Positions 35,425-46,079 of a stretch of 64,000 bases of DNA are shown piece after piece (positions within the stretch are counted from its first letter, which is position 1; every line of letters begins with the position of its first letter). This DNA is from Leptidea sinapis. Taxonomy: Eukaryota > Arthropoda > Insecta > Lepidoptera > Pieridae. Below the pieces are notes generated by a model. The model saw nothing but the letters and a program-made list of their open reading frames with translations, was not told the origin of the DNA and did no database searches. Location: positions 1,165,001 through 1,229,000 of the forward strand of contig NC_066312.1 in assembly GCF_905404315.1 (NCBI RefSeq), in the 5' to 3' direction. Position numbers and translations under genes: made by a program.

Positions 35425-35605
35425 TCTTGGATTTCAATTTTGACCCGATATACGTTATTGTTGACCCCGAAAACCATGAAAATGACACCCATGAAGAGAA
35501 GTTGGTAATTTTCATAGGTGCCTTCTTGGGTTTCGATTTTGACCCAATATTCGTAATTGTTGACCCACAAAACCATGAAAATGACACCCATGAAGAATGT
35601 ACAAC
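35425..35605. repeat. Inverted copies of the 34.7 kb minisatellite
   Basis: About two units in the opposite orientation ('tgttgaccccgaaaaccatgaaaatgacacccatgaag', twice). About 315 bp of other sequence separates them from the direct array. Confidence 0.9.
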
Positions 35606-35869
35606 AGCATACCTATATAGCTCATAATATGAACAACAGCACACCTACATGGCTGGTACAATTATGGTCACTTAATACAAACATTAATTAAAAACAATAC
35701 CAATGCAATATAAATAAAACAAAACATTCAAATGTAAAATACGATTTAAACCAGTAACTGTTTAGTATTAATAAAAATTAAAAATAAGTGACAATTAAGA
35801 CATTTTGCAATATAGCCTAATTTAAGTAATATTATTTTATTATTATATTATTGCATTAATTTTAATATA

Positions 35870-36200
35870 TATAAATCTCGTGTCATAATGGACTCCTAAA
35901 CTAATGAACGGATTTTAATGGTGATTACTTCATGGAGTGCAGTTTGGTTCAACTTGAGAGATAGGGTAGTTTTTATTTCGATTTGGGACCCATAAATATT
36001 TTTATTTTCAATATTTGTTTTGTATGGACATATTTTCTATGAGAGAATTTAGTGACGCACGGTTTGACAGTTTCGCTGTGAAACAATTTCATTCTAACAA
36101 CAGGGAGCATATTTACGAAATAATTTTTGATGTTTTGAAATATAAAATAGTTGTTTTTTTACTATCTACAGAACAACGTCTGTCGGGGCAGCTAGTATAT
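35870..36200. repeat. Dispersed repeat, inverted partner of 32155-32515
   Basis: It ends 'agaacaacgtctgtcggggcagctag'. Internal blocks 'attacttcatggagtgcagtttgg' and 'tttgtatggacatattttc' are the reverse of the 32.2-32.5 kb copy. Confidence 0.65.
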
Positions 36201-36210
36201 ATATATTATA

Positions 36211-36621
36211 CAGGTGTCCCAAAGTTATGGGACATGAAGGGAAAGTACGTTAAATATCGAAGATAGGCTATTTTACTGAAAGAAGACTTACTTATAGACT
36301 ACATTTTTAAAGGATAGTACTTCTGCATTCAAAGATTTTCTAAAAATTACTAGATATTCTAGATATTATGACAAATACTATGTTACTTAAGTAGAGTTAT
36401 TAGTTTTTGGCCTTTCTTTCGATTGGCATCATAAAAGTAGGGGTGTTTTTTTTACATTTAAGTCGGTTCGATTCCCAGACGAGGCAAGTAAGTTTTAGAA
36501 AATCTTTGAATGCAGAATTACTAACTTTTAAAAATAACATAAAGTCTTCTTTAAGTAAAATAGCCTATCTTCGATATTTAAGGTACTTTCCCTTCATGTC
36601 CCATAACTTTGGGACATCCTG
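36211..36621. mobile_element. Long-hairpin MITE, Tc1/mariner type (TA target)
   Basis: A 411-bp element bounded by TA (36209-36210 and 36622-36623). The ends read CAGGTGTCCCAAAGTTATGG and, inverted, CAGGATGTCCCAAAGTTATG. The inverted repeats extend about 130-140 bp each side with few differences and enclose a short centre, so a transcript would fold into a long hairpin. No coding sequence. It lies about 60 bp left of the candidate exon at 36684. Confidence 0.85.
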
Positions 36622-36683
36622 TATAATATCTGGTTGTATTGAGTGTTGGTAATCCTAATCACTCACTCACTCTTTGTTTACAG

Positions 36684-36863
36684 GTATACATCCATTGCAT
36701 TTGGAGCCAGTGGTGATCTTAAATAGGATTGACGGGGCTGTTCCTGTGACTCAAAATTCTGACGGAGAGAATTCTGATGACGAAGAAGTAAACAACCAAA
36801 TCCAAAACATTGCGATGTGTTCTCAAATAATAGATAGAAACATAAAACGAAGTAATACCAGTG
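36684..36863 (+). CDS. Candidate exon 3 of the host gene (acidic segment)
   Basis: 180 nt between acceptor tctttgtttacag and donor gtaagt, phase 1 in and phase 1 out. It encodes 59 whole codons, with IHPLHLEPVVILNRIDGAVP and the acidic SDGENSDDEEV, ending IDRNIKRSNTS. The pyrimidine-rich acceptor and perfect donor make this the best single exon of the gene. It joins in frame with 19480-19646 and 53424-53474. No known domain is recognised. The acidic low-complexity stretch suggests a flexible, perhaps nuclear, region, which is inference only. Confidence 0.6.
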
Positions 36864-36906
36864 GTAAGTTTAATATACATATTTATTCTATTAAGAAAAT
36901 CCTTTT

Positions 36907-37490
36907 TTAACGGACTTCAAAAAAGGAGGAGGTTCTCAATTCGTTGGTATTTTTTTTATGTTTGTTACCTCAAAACTTCCGACTGGGTGTGAACCGATTT
37001 TGATAATTCATTTTTATTTGAAAGCTGGTGCTTCCCGTGTGGTCCCATTGTAATTTGGTCCGGATCTGACAATTTCATCCGTGAGAAAACCATAAAAGTC
37101 CTAAATTTGTTATACATAGGTATAGCAAAGTGGATGATACATTTACGAATTACTCAATATCGCGCTAACCAAATTCGATGATTCTTTTTATTGGAAAGGA
37201 TATACTTCAAAGAGAGTTTGGTTAGGTTCTGATTACAGAATCCATGACAAAATAATGGAACTCTTCAATTCTTAGGAGTAAATTAACGATACTAGGCCTA
37301 ATCTTTTTTATGCTATCCGGATATTTAAGTCTTCCATAACATAGTTATGGTCAAGTAATTGTAGTCCAAAAATAGCAATAATCGTAACTATAATTAGATT
37401 GTATAAAATACGCAATTATTTTTATACTTTTTAGTGCATATTACATCTATTGTTTTGGAATAGTGTTTATGAAGTCGGCTGTTTTTTGTT
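36907..37490 (+). repeat. ACCGACTTC-ended dispersed repeat
   Basis: It starts 'aacggacttcaaaaaaggaggaggttctcaattcg' and ends 'gaagtcggctgttttttgttaa'. Its interior is shared, inverted, with 1335-1797. It begins 44 bp after the candidate exon donor. Confidence 0.6.
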
Positions 37491-37685
37491 AATTTTTTTT
37501 TAACTGATAATACTTAATTAACCTTCTCAAAACCAGTTGCTAATGTCAATATAATATATGATATGATAATAATATATGATAATAAAAAAAAAACAACTGA
37601 CTTCAGAAACACTATTCCAAAATAATAGATATAATATATACTAAAAAGTATGAAAATAATTATGTTTTATACAATCTAATTAATA
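37395..37685. repeat. Inverted repeat, about 95-bp arms
   Basis: The left arm (about 37398-37490: 'attgtataaaatacgcaatta'...'ttggaatagtgtt') is mirrored at about 37588-37682 ('aacactattccaaaataatag'...'tatacaat'). It looks like two element ends joined tail to tail. Confidence 0.65.
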
Positions 37686-37689
37686 AATC

Positions 37690-38430
37690 AATGTTATTAG
37701 CAAGAGAATGAATGGCGAAGAAATTTACAAACCAAATAAGCATATTTATATTACACCACTAAACGATTAAGTTTTTTGGATTTAACCACATTTAAATGAG
37801 CACGGCAGCTGGTGTACCGCCCTATTAAAAGAATGTTTTGGGTTTATATTTTCCTATCTTTAGTATTTCGCAACTGGCTCTTTTTTCAGTTTTTCAAATA
37901 TTTCTTTAAAGTAGGGGAAAGAAAATAATTAAATAAAACTCGATTTACAAACAGAAACGGAACGCCATTTATTAAAATTATTTTACAAACTTTTTCGGGG
38001 ATGCCCATCGATTGTTTTAAATCTTGAAAGCCAAAAAAGAACAACTGTCATGTCAAAGTGAAAATCAGGGTATTTGAATTTCACATTTACAAAAACGTGA
38101 AACCAAAGAGTATAATAATATATAGGGAAAAGAGAGCCCTCTCTACGCATTATGAGCTGTCTATTTGAAAACTAGCGCCATCTGAATATTGGCCCCGAAA
38201 ATAACTATATATTAGCTCGAAATTATGAAATTCATTTTTAATGTTGTGACGTAATTAAATAACTAACTCTACTTTTTAATGTAGGTATTGCAATTTTTTA
38301 CCATGTTGAAATTGCGCGTAGAGTTTTAATTATTTAATTTTGCCACAACATAGAACATAAACGATAGGATTTAGTAGTGTTGGTATGAGTAATTGAATTG
38401 ATTGGGTGGGAGAAATAAAAAGCAATGTTT
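37690..38430. other. No gene seen
   Basis: AT-rich sequence downstream of the THAP gene's 3' end, with nothing supported. Confidence 0.3.
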
Positions 38431-38436
38431 GCATAT

Positions 38437-38452
38437 TATTTTTTATTTTTAT
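38437..38452 (-). terminator. Poly(A) signal of the THAP gene
   Basis: AATAAA is read on the minus strand at 38447-38442, about 70 bases after the stop codon, in an A-rich stretch. Confidence 0.45.
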
Positions 38453-38744
38453 AATGTTTATGTTTATCATAATATTGTTGGGCAGCTGTTTTTGTTTCGC
38501 CTTCACCCACATATGTTAATTTTCCTGACAAAATTCGATTGATCGATCTGCACCACTTTTTAACCTTGCTTTGAAAGATTGTCCTTTTTTTCGCAAGCGC
38601 GATATTTCTGCTTGAAGATGCTTGATCTTTGTGCGCTGTGGAGCCATTAGATCTGTGAAAGAATGTTTAATTTACAAATTGTATAGTATAATATATGTAT
38701 TATATGGTATAAAATAAATGGACAATATGAAAAAGGATTCAGTC

Positions 38745-38916
38745 TTAAAGTCTATATATATAAAAATTAATTGCTGTTCGTTAGTCTTGCTAAAACTTGA
38801 GAATGGCTGGATCGATTTGGCTAATTTCGGTCTTGAATTTTTGAGGAAGTCCAGTAAAGGTTTTGATAAGAAGAAGAATTTAATATGTACAGCACGTCTG
38901 TCGGGTCAGCTAGTAA
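38745..38916. repeat. Dispersed repeat of the 32155/35870 type
   Basis: 'ttcgttagtcttgctaaaacttgagaatggctgg' to 'cacgtctgtcgggtcagctag' is an internally shortened copy of a repeat family widespread in insects, as far as I know it. It lies just upstream of the last THAP exon, inside its intron. Confidence 0.5.
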
Positions 38917-40069
38917 TGAATAAAAATATATTCAAAATTTCATTCCCAAACGGACATTAGCTGTTCTCAATCCTATCAGGTACCAATGCAGCCTTCATCA
39001 AAAAAGACATTTGGCTCAATAGTCTTATGTCATGTCATGCATTAATCTGCTGTTATAAAACTACTGTCACATTTATGGTTAATGTTTGTTAAATAAAGAC
39101 CTTTCGAATTTCTTATTATGTTTAATTTCTTATGAGTGTTGTAATATTACATCAAATAAATTGGAAATAATACTTATGTAGTTTGTTGCCCACTTTGTCA
39201 GAGTGAATTTTAACTATACTTTTCAAATCATTTCAATTGTCAATTTCAATCAGACGATAATGGAGAAAAATAAAAATAAAACCAAAAATCAAATCATAAT
39301 GAAGTAGCACTCAGAAAATGTAGAACCAGGGCAGCATTTCTTAAGAGTCTAGAGCTCAAATTAAATCACAAGTGGAAATTAGCTGTCGAACAAAACCATT
39401 ATAGCAAAAAAGACATACCGACACTACTCACAACATTTAAAATTATAAAATTTTGTTTTTATTTATGGTTTAGTTGTGTATAATAGATAGAAATATATTA
39501 TATTATATAATATTTTGGTATGTGTTCAAAACAAAATATAATCATTAATTTATATATTTATTATATTTGATAATAGCCAACAAATTGAAAAAAAAAAATG
39601 TGAATTTTACCTGCAGTCACAGGATGGAATGTTGAAGTTGATGCTTTTTCTAAAATAAAGTTGCTCACATATGGCTCTGTAAATAATAAATATAATAATA
39701 GATTAATGATTATTTATTATTTGTATGCCACAGAGAACCGGAGAACTTTTATTGTGATTTGTAAAATCTTATGTAACTGAAATGAAATTATGAAGACTAT
39801 ATTATATGAAAACATGACATAAAGATCAAGATCAAATGTGGGATTTTCAATCAATAACATTTTATGGGCCCAAGATTTTAAAATTACAACCAAGAAATAC
39901 ATCAAAATTTTGTATATGTATGTCCATAAATATCAATAATTTTAAGAAGATACATAAAAGACATGAGATTAAAAGCAGAACAAAATCAAATTGTCAATGC
40001 CCTTTGACTGAGTTTGACTTTATATTCTTTCTGAATATTTTATTTGAAATAGGATATAATATCACTTAC

Positions 40070-40310
40070 AGAAAGTCAGTACTACCTATTGGAAAAAGTG
40101 TACCTCAGACTTGAGAAGTAAGGGCATAAGATACTCAGCGGGCTTCTTTTTTTAACATAAAAATATGGTGACAATGTTAAATCATGCAATAAAATTTATT
40201 ATTTAATACCCTGAGGGTGGCCGCTCCATGCCATTTCTGTGGTATCATTAAGAATGTCTCTTATGTTATAGTAACCTTTATGACATTGTAAATAAGTTTT
40301 AAAAATTATT
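40070..40310 (-). mobile_element. CR1-like LINE 3' end fragment in a THAP intron
   Basis: 'gtacctcagacttgagaagtaa', 'agatactcagcgggcttcttttttt' and 'ccctgagggtggccgctccatgcc' match the tail at 31700-31860. It lies between THAP exons 4 and 3. Confidence 0.6.
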
Positions 40311-41316
40311 TACCTGAACAGTCTTGTTGTATTATTGTAGGCAGTAAATGTTGTGTGGATGAAGCTTGTCCTAAGATTACTTGACTCTGTAGTTGTCCTG
40401 AAAATTAATGTGAATATGTAAAGATTATGTTTCATTATTTAATGATTATCATAGATAATGCAATGCAACCATTGAATTTTGTAATCACAACTGTGTAAGA
40501 AAATCAGGTGTTTCCAGAATGATACAATACGATACATACCTTCAAAAAAACCATCAACTCAACAAAGATTCTTAGTGGTGTGACTAAATCTGACAGAGTT
40601 AGGAATAGAATCGAATATTAACTCAATATCTGTTAAATTATGGGACTTACCAAGCAGATGAAGCATCGGAACTGCCAATGTTATGATTGAGCTGATGAGC
40701 CATTGATTATGATTTCTGTGTCTGTCAGAAAAGTGTATATCACAAATTCTCTTCTTATAACATTCAAGATCAGATGTTTAAGGGTTTCCACCAACAAGAC
40801 TGACCCAAGTTTTAAACTGCTCAAGAAATTGATAGCATCTGGGAAACTATGCATTGGAATCTCTGAAAATAATAATTAACATTATTAAATAAATTGAGTG
40901 ACTATTAAAGTCATCAGACAAATTGTGATAACCTAGTGTTATGACCATTGGGCTAGTATTAGATTTTGGACTCATATATTGACTTTTCTCTTGATAAAAA
41001 TGGTGTCAGAAGCCAGCACAGCTGTCAATTATTATTAAACCATATAAGTCAGGGGGAGTCTGAAATCTGACATAAGGTGATATGAGGGGTTGGAGTTTAA
41101 TCTTTGGGGCAAGATACAGAAAACCGGTATGTTTATAATAGTTTTAACCATGATTGCAAATTCAATCTACGGACCGGTAGTAGAACCTGAGAGTAGAACA
41201 AACCTAATATGATACTTTATTTATCACAACATAAGTCAATAAACTATACTATTAAGATTTAAGAGAATAATTTACTTACCACGGAGCGCACAACCGAAAG
41301 CACAACGTCTCGGCAT

Positions 41317-41650
41317 TACACCAAAGTTCATAAATTCCACAAACAAAAGTGTCTCTATCACAAAAAGTAGAAATACACAGAATAAGTAGATTTTTGGAGT
41401 GAATTCGCAACAGCAAGGCGGAGGAGCACAAGGCTCGACTCGACGCACTTACACTTCGATTTCAATACCAAAAATATGCAAAATGGAACACGAGAGCTAC
41501 ATACATGTGCAAACTGCAAACGCTAGAAGTAGCCGCCATTTTATGACCAGTGGGCAGGTTTCAAAGCGAGTGACAGCTGACAAAGCTTTAATTTTGGGGC
41601 CAACTATCACATGGCACTACACTTTTCTGAAAACGTCTCTATAAGGCGAC
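41317..41650 (-). promoter_or_regulatory. Upstream region of the THAP gene
   Basis: Sequence 5' of the THAP start on the minus strand. It contains 'gccgccatttta' (about 41531) but no assignable promoter element. Confidence 0.2.
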
Positions 41651-41839
41651 TGTCCCACCCCTGAGTGAAACTCTACTAGCTGTTTTATGTCGTGTACTGT
41701 GTGTTTTTTGAAACATTGGCTTATTTATTACTACATCTTTTCCCAACGATGTTGAGTTGAGTTTGTACTCCTTCATTCAAAAAACTGTACAGTTTGTGAA
41801 AGGACGCTTATTACGTTGTTTTGATTTTGCGATAAGGAC

Positions 41840-42425
41840 GCTGTGTTGTGTTTATACGTCTTATTTTGTGCTGTGATTGTGGAGTCGAATCTGAACTATT
41901 GCAGCAAAAATGCCGATCGTGCGTGTGGCAGAGAGCAAGTGGCAGCAAAAAATTCAATTGTTGCAGATGCTACTCTTGGGGACCCTGATCTTCCGTCAGA
42001 GCAAAAACCAGCCATTACAATCGCACACGCAACATACTTATACACTCAGAAGAGTTCCAATTATTTGCTTCAAACTATGGCCGACTTCATTCTTTTTGCT
42101 TGTGGCACCTATTAAATAAAGCAGGCGCGTTCAAATGTCGGTGAACATTTCAGGTTTCACGGTATTTACACACTAGAAGTGAGCCGTGACCAAATACCTG
42201 TGATTGCAGGGAATAAATCCAATGCTGCTTCGGACAAATATAAAGTCTCGCCACTCTTCAGGAAAAACATACTTTGTTTTTATTGTAACTGAAGTAGGTA
42301 ATCGTGGCAGAGAAGCAATAATAAGCTATTATTGCAACTGCATTGTAGGGCTGAGAACTGTGGGGTGTTGCTCCCATGTGATGAGTATCATCTGGGGATG
42401 TGACGCGACCAGCTAACTTCTTGGA
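41840..42425 (+). pseudogene. DDE transposon relic with SWIM-like zinc motif
   Basis: The stretch 42204-42416 encodes FVFIVTEVGNRGREAIISYY, then CNCIVGLRTVGCCSHVMSII, a Cys-x-Cys...Cys-x-His pattern of SWIM type often found at the end of insect DDE transposases. Just upstream (about 42060-42115) MADFILFACGTY resembles the end of a DDE-4 catalytic domain. The pieces are in different frames, so this is a decayed transposase. The assignment is tentative. Confidence 0.4.
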
Positions 42426-42682
42426 TGACGTTATTTTAAGAGTGTAGGTAATTGAAAAGGCGCCGCTATCCATACGTTTCTATACTACATGTAGATAAGA
42501 TATGTCTCAATAAAGACCATTTAATGAAAAGTTGTTTTTGTTATTCAAAATATGCAAGTAGTATATTATGTAGTAGTAGTAGACTGCCTGGTGGGAGTTC
42601 TAAAGTATCCTAGAACATGAGAAAATTGTGGTTTTACACGAAGAAAACCGCTGTTGCTAGTTGAGCAGTAGGTAGCATTTAA

Positions 42683-42920
42683 CAGACTTCAAAAAAGGTT
42701 TTTTTTTATGGAATAGGAGGACAAACGAGCGTACGGGTCACCTGGTGTTAGTGATCACCGCCACCCACATTATCTTGCAACACCAGAAGAATCACAAGAG
42801 CGTTGCCGGCCTTTAAAGAACGTGTACGCGCGTTTTTTGAAGGTACCCATGTCGTATCGTCCCGGAAACATCGCACAAGGAAGCTTCTCAATTCGACGCG
42901 TATATATATATTTTGGTTCA
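42683..42920. mobile_element. LINE 3' tail inserted into an ACCGACTTC repeat
   Basis: 'agacttcaaaaaagg' (42684-42698) and 'ttctcaattcgacgcg' (from about 42886) are the two sides of the repeat end seen intact at 36907. Between them lies a minus-strand LINE 3' tail ('ttatggaataggaggacaaacgagc' ... 'ccggaaacatcgcacaaggaag') of the 53.6 kb family. Confidence 0.75.
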
Positions 42921-43770
42921 GTTATGTTTCTTGCTTTTTTATCTGACCGTTTATTTATACATATACATATGTATGTACGTGTGTATATTAGAATGATTTT
43001 GTTTCAATTATTTGTGTAGGTATTGATCTCTAAAAGTCAAGCAAACGGGGTCGTAACATAACCCCAAAACTTCTTAAAAAAACAAACTTAACTTATGACT
43101 CCCAACTTTATAAAAAAAAAGAAAATTAATACCACATATTCTTATACAATGATCTATTAAATGTAAATATTTTATGTTTCAACACGACTTTTTTTGGTGT
43201 ACGAGACTTCCACTGAAACCTGCCATTCGCAACAACCTGACAAAAGCTGTCATACAAATATAATTATGTTAATGTCCGCTTACACTACATATACCAAAAA
43301 GATATCCTGGAAAAGATATCTAAGTCTAAAAGACAAATTCTATTTTATTCAAGGAACTTAACATTTAATTAACCAGATTAATCAATTATTTTATGCAAAT
43401 AAAAATATTATATTTGAGTATTAGTTTCTCTCATTAAAGGTTAACTTATTAAATCCAAATCCCATTAGACCGTAAAGAAGTAACAAAAATAAACACAAGC
43501 TAATACATAAACATGCAAACTTTCCCCTTTATAATATGAGTGATTTTTGATTAAAAACGTAAAAAACCTCTAACTGAACTGATCTTGATCGGAAAATAGG
43601 GACAGACTGACGAACGTAAGGCCTATAGTAACCATCTTTTTCGTCTAGGTTTGCTGCCTATTTACACATAAAATTTGAAAAAACTGGAGTAAACGCAGAA
43701 ATATATAGACATAGAAGTTGAAGCTGATTATGATGTCATTTGTGACATGTGCCATATTTCGGCTTTGATT
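42920..43770. other. No gene seen
   Basis: AT-rich sequence with no supported element. Confidence 0.3.
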
Positions 43771-43775
43771 TTGTA

Positions 43776-44460
43776 CGAGGGGCATTATTGTCTATATGTA
43801 TTGAACGTCATTGTGGGGCACACTAAAAGTTTTGCACTAGCTAATCGGAACGAATTCGAATGTTATATATTTTAAAACGTTGCAACCTTCTTAGAAATTA
43901 AAAAAAACAATTGACGGGAAATCATTTGTCAATTGTTTTTATCACACATCAAAGATCTACGTACGCAACGAAAATGGAATTTAGTCGAAAACATTTTAAA
44001 GCTATGATTTTTTATGATTTTAAAAGTTCTTTCTCTCCGCAAGACTCGTCTTCAAAATGCTTTTGGGAGAGAAGCACCTTGCCTGAGCATCGTGAGGCGA
44101 TGGTTTACTAAATTTAGAGACGTTGGCTTTCTTTACATGTCGAAATTCGTGAAGGGCGATCTTCAACTGCTGTCAACAAAATTACAAAGTTAATGCCGAG
44201 TGGTATTCTACCATTTGTTTACCCAGGCTGTTAAAAAACAGCCTCTGTGATTTCTGTATTTTACCCAAAACCAAAGATTTGATGAGAGGTTTCACTGTAA
44301 CGAATTCAGAAGAGGCAGTGATAGCGTTCAATCAGCACGTAGAAAACATGCCTTCAGATCTGTGGTCCTCCTGTTTTAAAAAATTGCTCGATCGCATAAA
44401 AAATGTTTAAAATGTAAAGGAGAGTATTTTGAAAAGCAATAAACATAATATTTTGGTTAT
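43776..44460 (+). pseudogene. mariner relic, internally deleted
   Basis: It begins 'tacgaggggc', the terminal-repeat start shared with 49484 and 63938. The transposase start reads MEFSRKHFKAMIFYDFKSS (43974). Downstream the end is recognisable: RFDERFHCNEF, then a KKCLKCKGEYFEKQ tail near 44400-44440. The catalytic centre is missing. It is a non-autonomous decayed copy. Confidence 0.7.
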
Positions 44461-44519
44461 AACATGGTTTTGGTTATTTTTGGCTCTGTATCTTCATAAG
44501 CACATTGAGGAATTTTATA

Positions 44520-44790
44520 GAAACTGTGACATTCATAATGTTAACACAAGGAACAAACATAAACTTGGTATGCCTAGTACTCGGTTGGGTTGAGTTAGTA
44601 AGTCTTTTGTGGGGCGATGTATATGCTTCTAGAATATGATCCCAGAAAATGTACAAAAAAAATGTGTTACGAAATTTAAAAGAATTGTTAAAAAACGTGT
44701 GGGAAAGGTTTCTATGGCATAAAGTTTTAGGTCGTCTATTAAAACGCTTTCTTCGCAATAGCACTTTATTAGAATATAATTATTATAATG
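44520..44790 (+). mobile_element. CR1-like LINE RT C-terminus fragment
   Basis: The plus strand reads NTRNKHKLGMPSTRLG, stop, VSKSFVGRCICF, stop, NMIPENVQKKCVTKFKRIVK. This is the C-terminal end of a CR1-like RT, opposite in orientation to 31620-32030. Confidence 0.65.
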
Positions 44791-44830
44791 ACTTCACTTA
44801 ATACTTGGAACAGAGAACTGATAGGTATTT

Positions 44831-45015
44831 TAAGGCGACCACTCTGGTCAACTGTTGAAGATCAACTGGCTTGCTGATCGTTTGCATAAAACACGTTAGT
44901 TATCGAATGACAACTTACTTAGCAAAGACTAGGTTAAGTTGTCAGGAGCTAGATCAGAGAAACAATGTCTGTAGAATTTAAAGTACAGTAGACTTTAGTT
45001 TTAATATTTGTAACA
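44831..45015 (-). repeat. Candidate 3' LTR of the Gypsy-type element
   Basis: 'taaggcgaccactctggtcaac' to 'atatttgtaaca', repeated at 49485-49671 with few differences. On the minus strand it starts TGTTAC, as LTRs often do. The left limit is uncertain because the right copy is cut by a mariner repeat there. Confidence 0.6.
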
Positions 45016-45099
45016 GCTCGGCCATCCGATCTTCAACGAGTGCCTTCGTTGGGGTTTCCAAAAGAGATAAACAAATGCTTATATGTTAGCATTTCATAA

Positions 45100-45530
45100 C
45101 AAATTACTTATATTATTTTTCGTATGCTATTTAATATATTTTTACAAAAAGAGCGACTTTTCCTCATTAAGTTTTACAAACAGTGATTTACACATTTGTA
45201 ACGCATATTACTTACATACTACAATTAAATCTACAATAATTCTGTATTTATTTTGCGTATCCTATTGGATATAATATTTTTACAAAAATAACGACTTTTC
45301 CTCATTAAGTTTTACAAACAGTGATTTACACATTTGTATACGAATACTTCTTACATACTAGAATTAAATCTACAATTCTGTATTTATTTTTCGTATCCTA
45401 TTGGATATAATATTTTTACAAAAATAACAACTTTTCCTCATCAAGTTTTACAAACAGTGATTTACACATTTGTATACGAATACTACTTACACACTAGAAT
45501 TAAATTTACAATTCTCTAACTATTAATAAG
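45100..45530. repeat. Tandem repeat, about 138-bp unit, 3 copies
   Basis: 'gacttttcctcattaagttttacaaacagtgatttacacatttgta' occurs near 45154, 45293 and 45430 (third copy with changes). It lies between the candidate 3' LTR and integrase, so it is probably the element's 3' non-coding part. Confidence 0.85.
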
Positions 45531-45667
45531 AATGTAACTAATCAAAACATATTTAAATGTTCAAGAATCGTTCTCTACAAAACTCTCTTCTAACTCTTCG
45601 TTAATGTTGTTTTGTCACTACTTCTTGCTTTTCTTCGGGAAAAAAAAATCACTCGATCCTTACTCAC

Positions 45668-45825
45668 TATAGACTGCATGTTGCTTCTCATTGGGCGACA
45701 CGTCATCGTGCCAGTCATGCCCACAACATGCAGAATCCTTATTCACTATAGAGTATAGACTTCATGTTGCTTCTCATTGGGCGACACTTCATCGTGCCAG
45801 TCATGCCCACAATATGCAGGCTATT
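45668..45825. repeat. Short tandem duplication, about 85-95 bp unit
   Basis: 'catgttgcttctcattgggcgacac' and 'catcgtgccagtcatgcccacaa' occur twice, at about 45678-45735 and 45762-45820. Confidence 0.85.
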
Positions 45826-46079
45826 TCAAATGCCACATGTTTGTTATAAGCGCCGATCGTACGCTCATACCCAACATTTGGACTTGTCATGTAGGAATAG
45901 GAGTAGGAATGATTATTTTAATTTACTTGTTACGTTTATTAACTATGCGAATGAAATCATTGTTAAAGAAGCTTAAATGAACTATACGCAAGTACTTATA
46001 CTAAATTTAATTATTTTGTCACTCAATGGCCTCGGAACAACTATTATCACTGTCAGTATCACTATCAGAGATTGATTTG

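Larger units (their letters stand above)
38516..41316 (-). pseudogene. THAP zinc-finger gene, five exons, damaged THAP exon
   Basis: Minus-strand exons, all joined at phase 1 with GT/AG borders: 41316-41280, 40862-40651, 40397-40314, 39676-39611 and 38652-38516. Exon 1 reads MPRRCAFGCALR, giving the first two Cys of a THAP C2CH module. Exon 2 gives PMHSFPDAINF, then in a shifted frame FKTWVSLVGG, KKRICDIHFSD (Cys-x2-His) and the AVPML box that closes a THAP domain. Exons 3-4 are a Gln/Ser-rich linker. Exon 5 gives KIKHLQAEISRLRKKGQSFK, a short coiled coil, then stop TAA (38518-38516). The product would be about 178 residues, a DNA-binding protein. Exon 2 carries a one-base shift plus an in-frame TAA, so this is a recent pseudogene unless the read is wrong. 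It is nested antisense in an intron of the + strand gene. Confidence 0.75.

Noticed and set aside
41399..41644. 81-residue plus-strand frame
   Set aside because: It lies in the upstream region of the minus-strand THAP gene, without motif or splice support.
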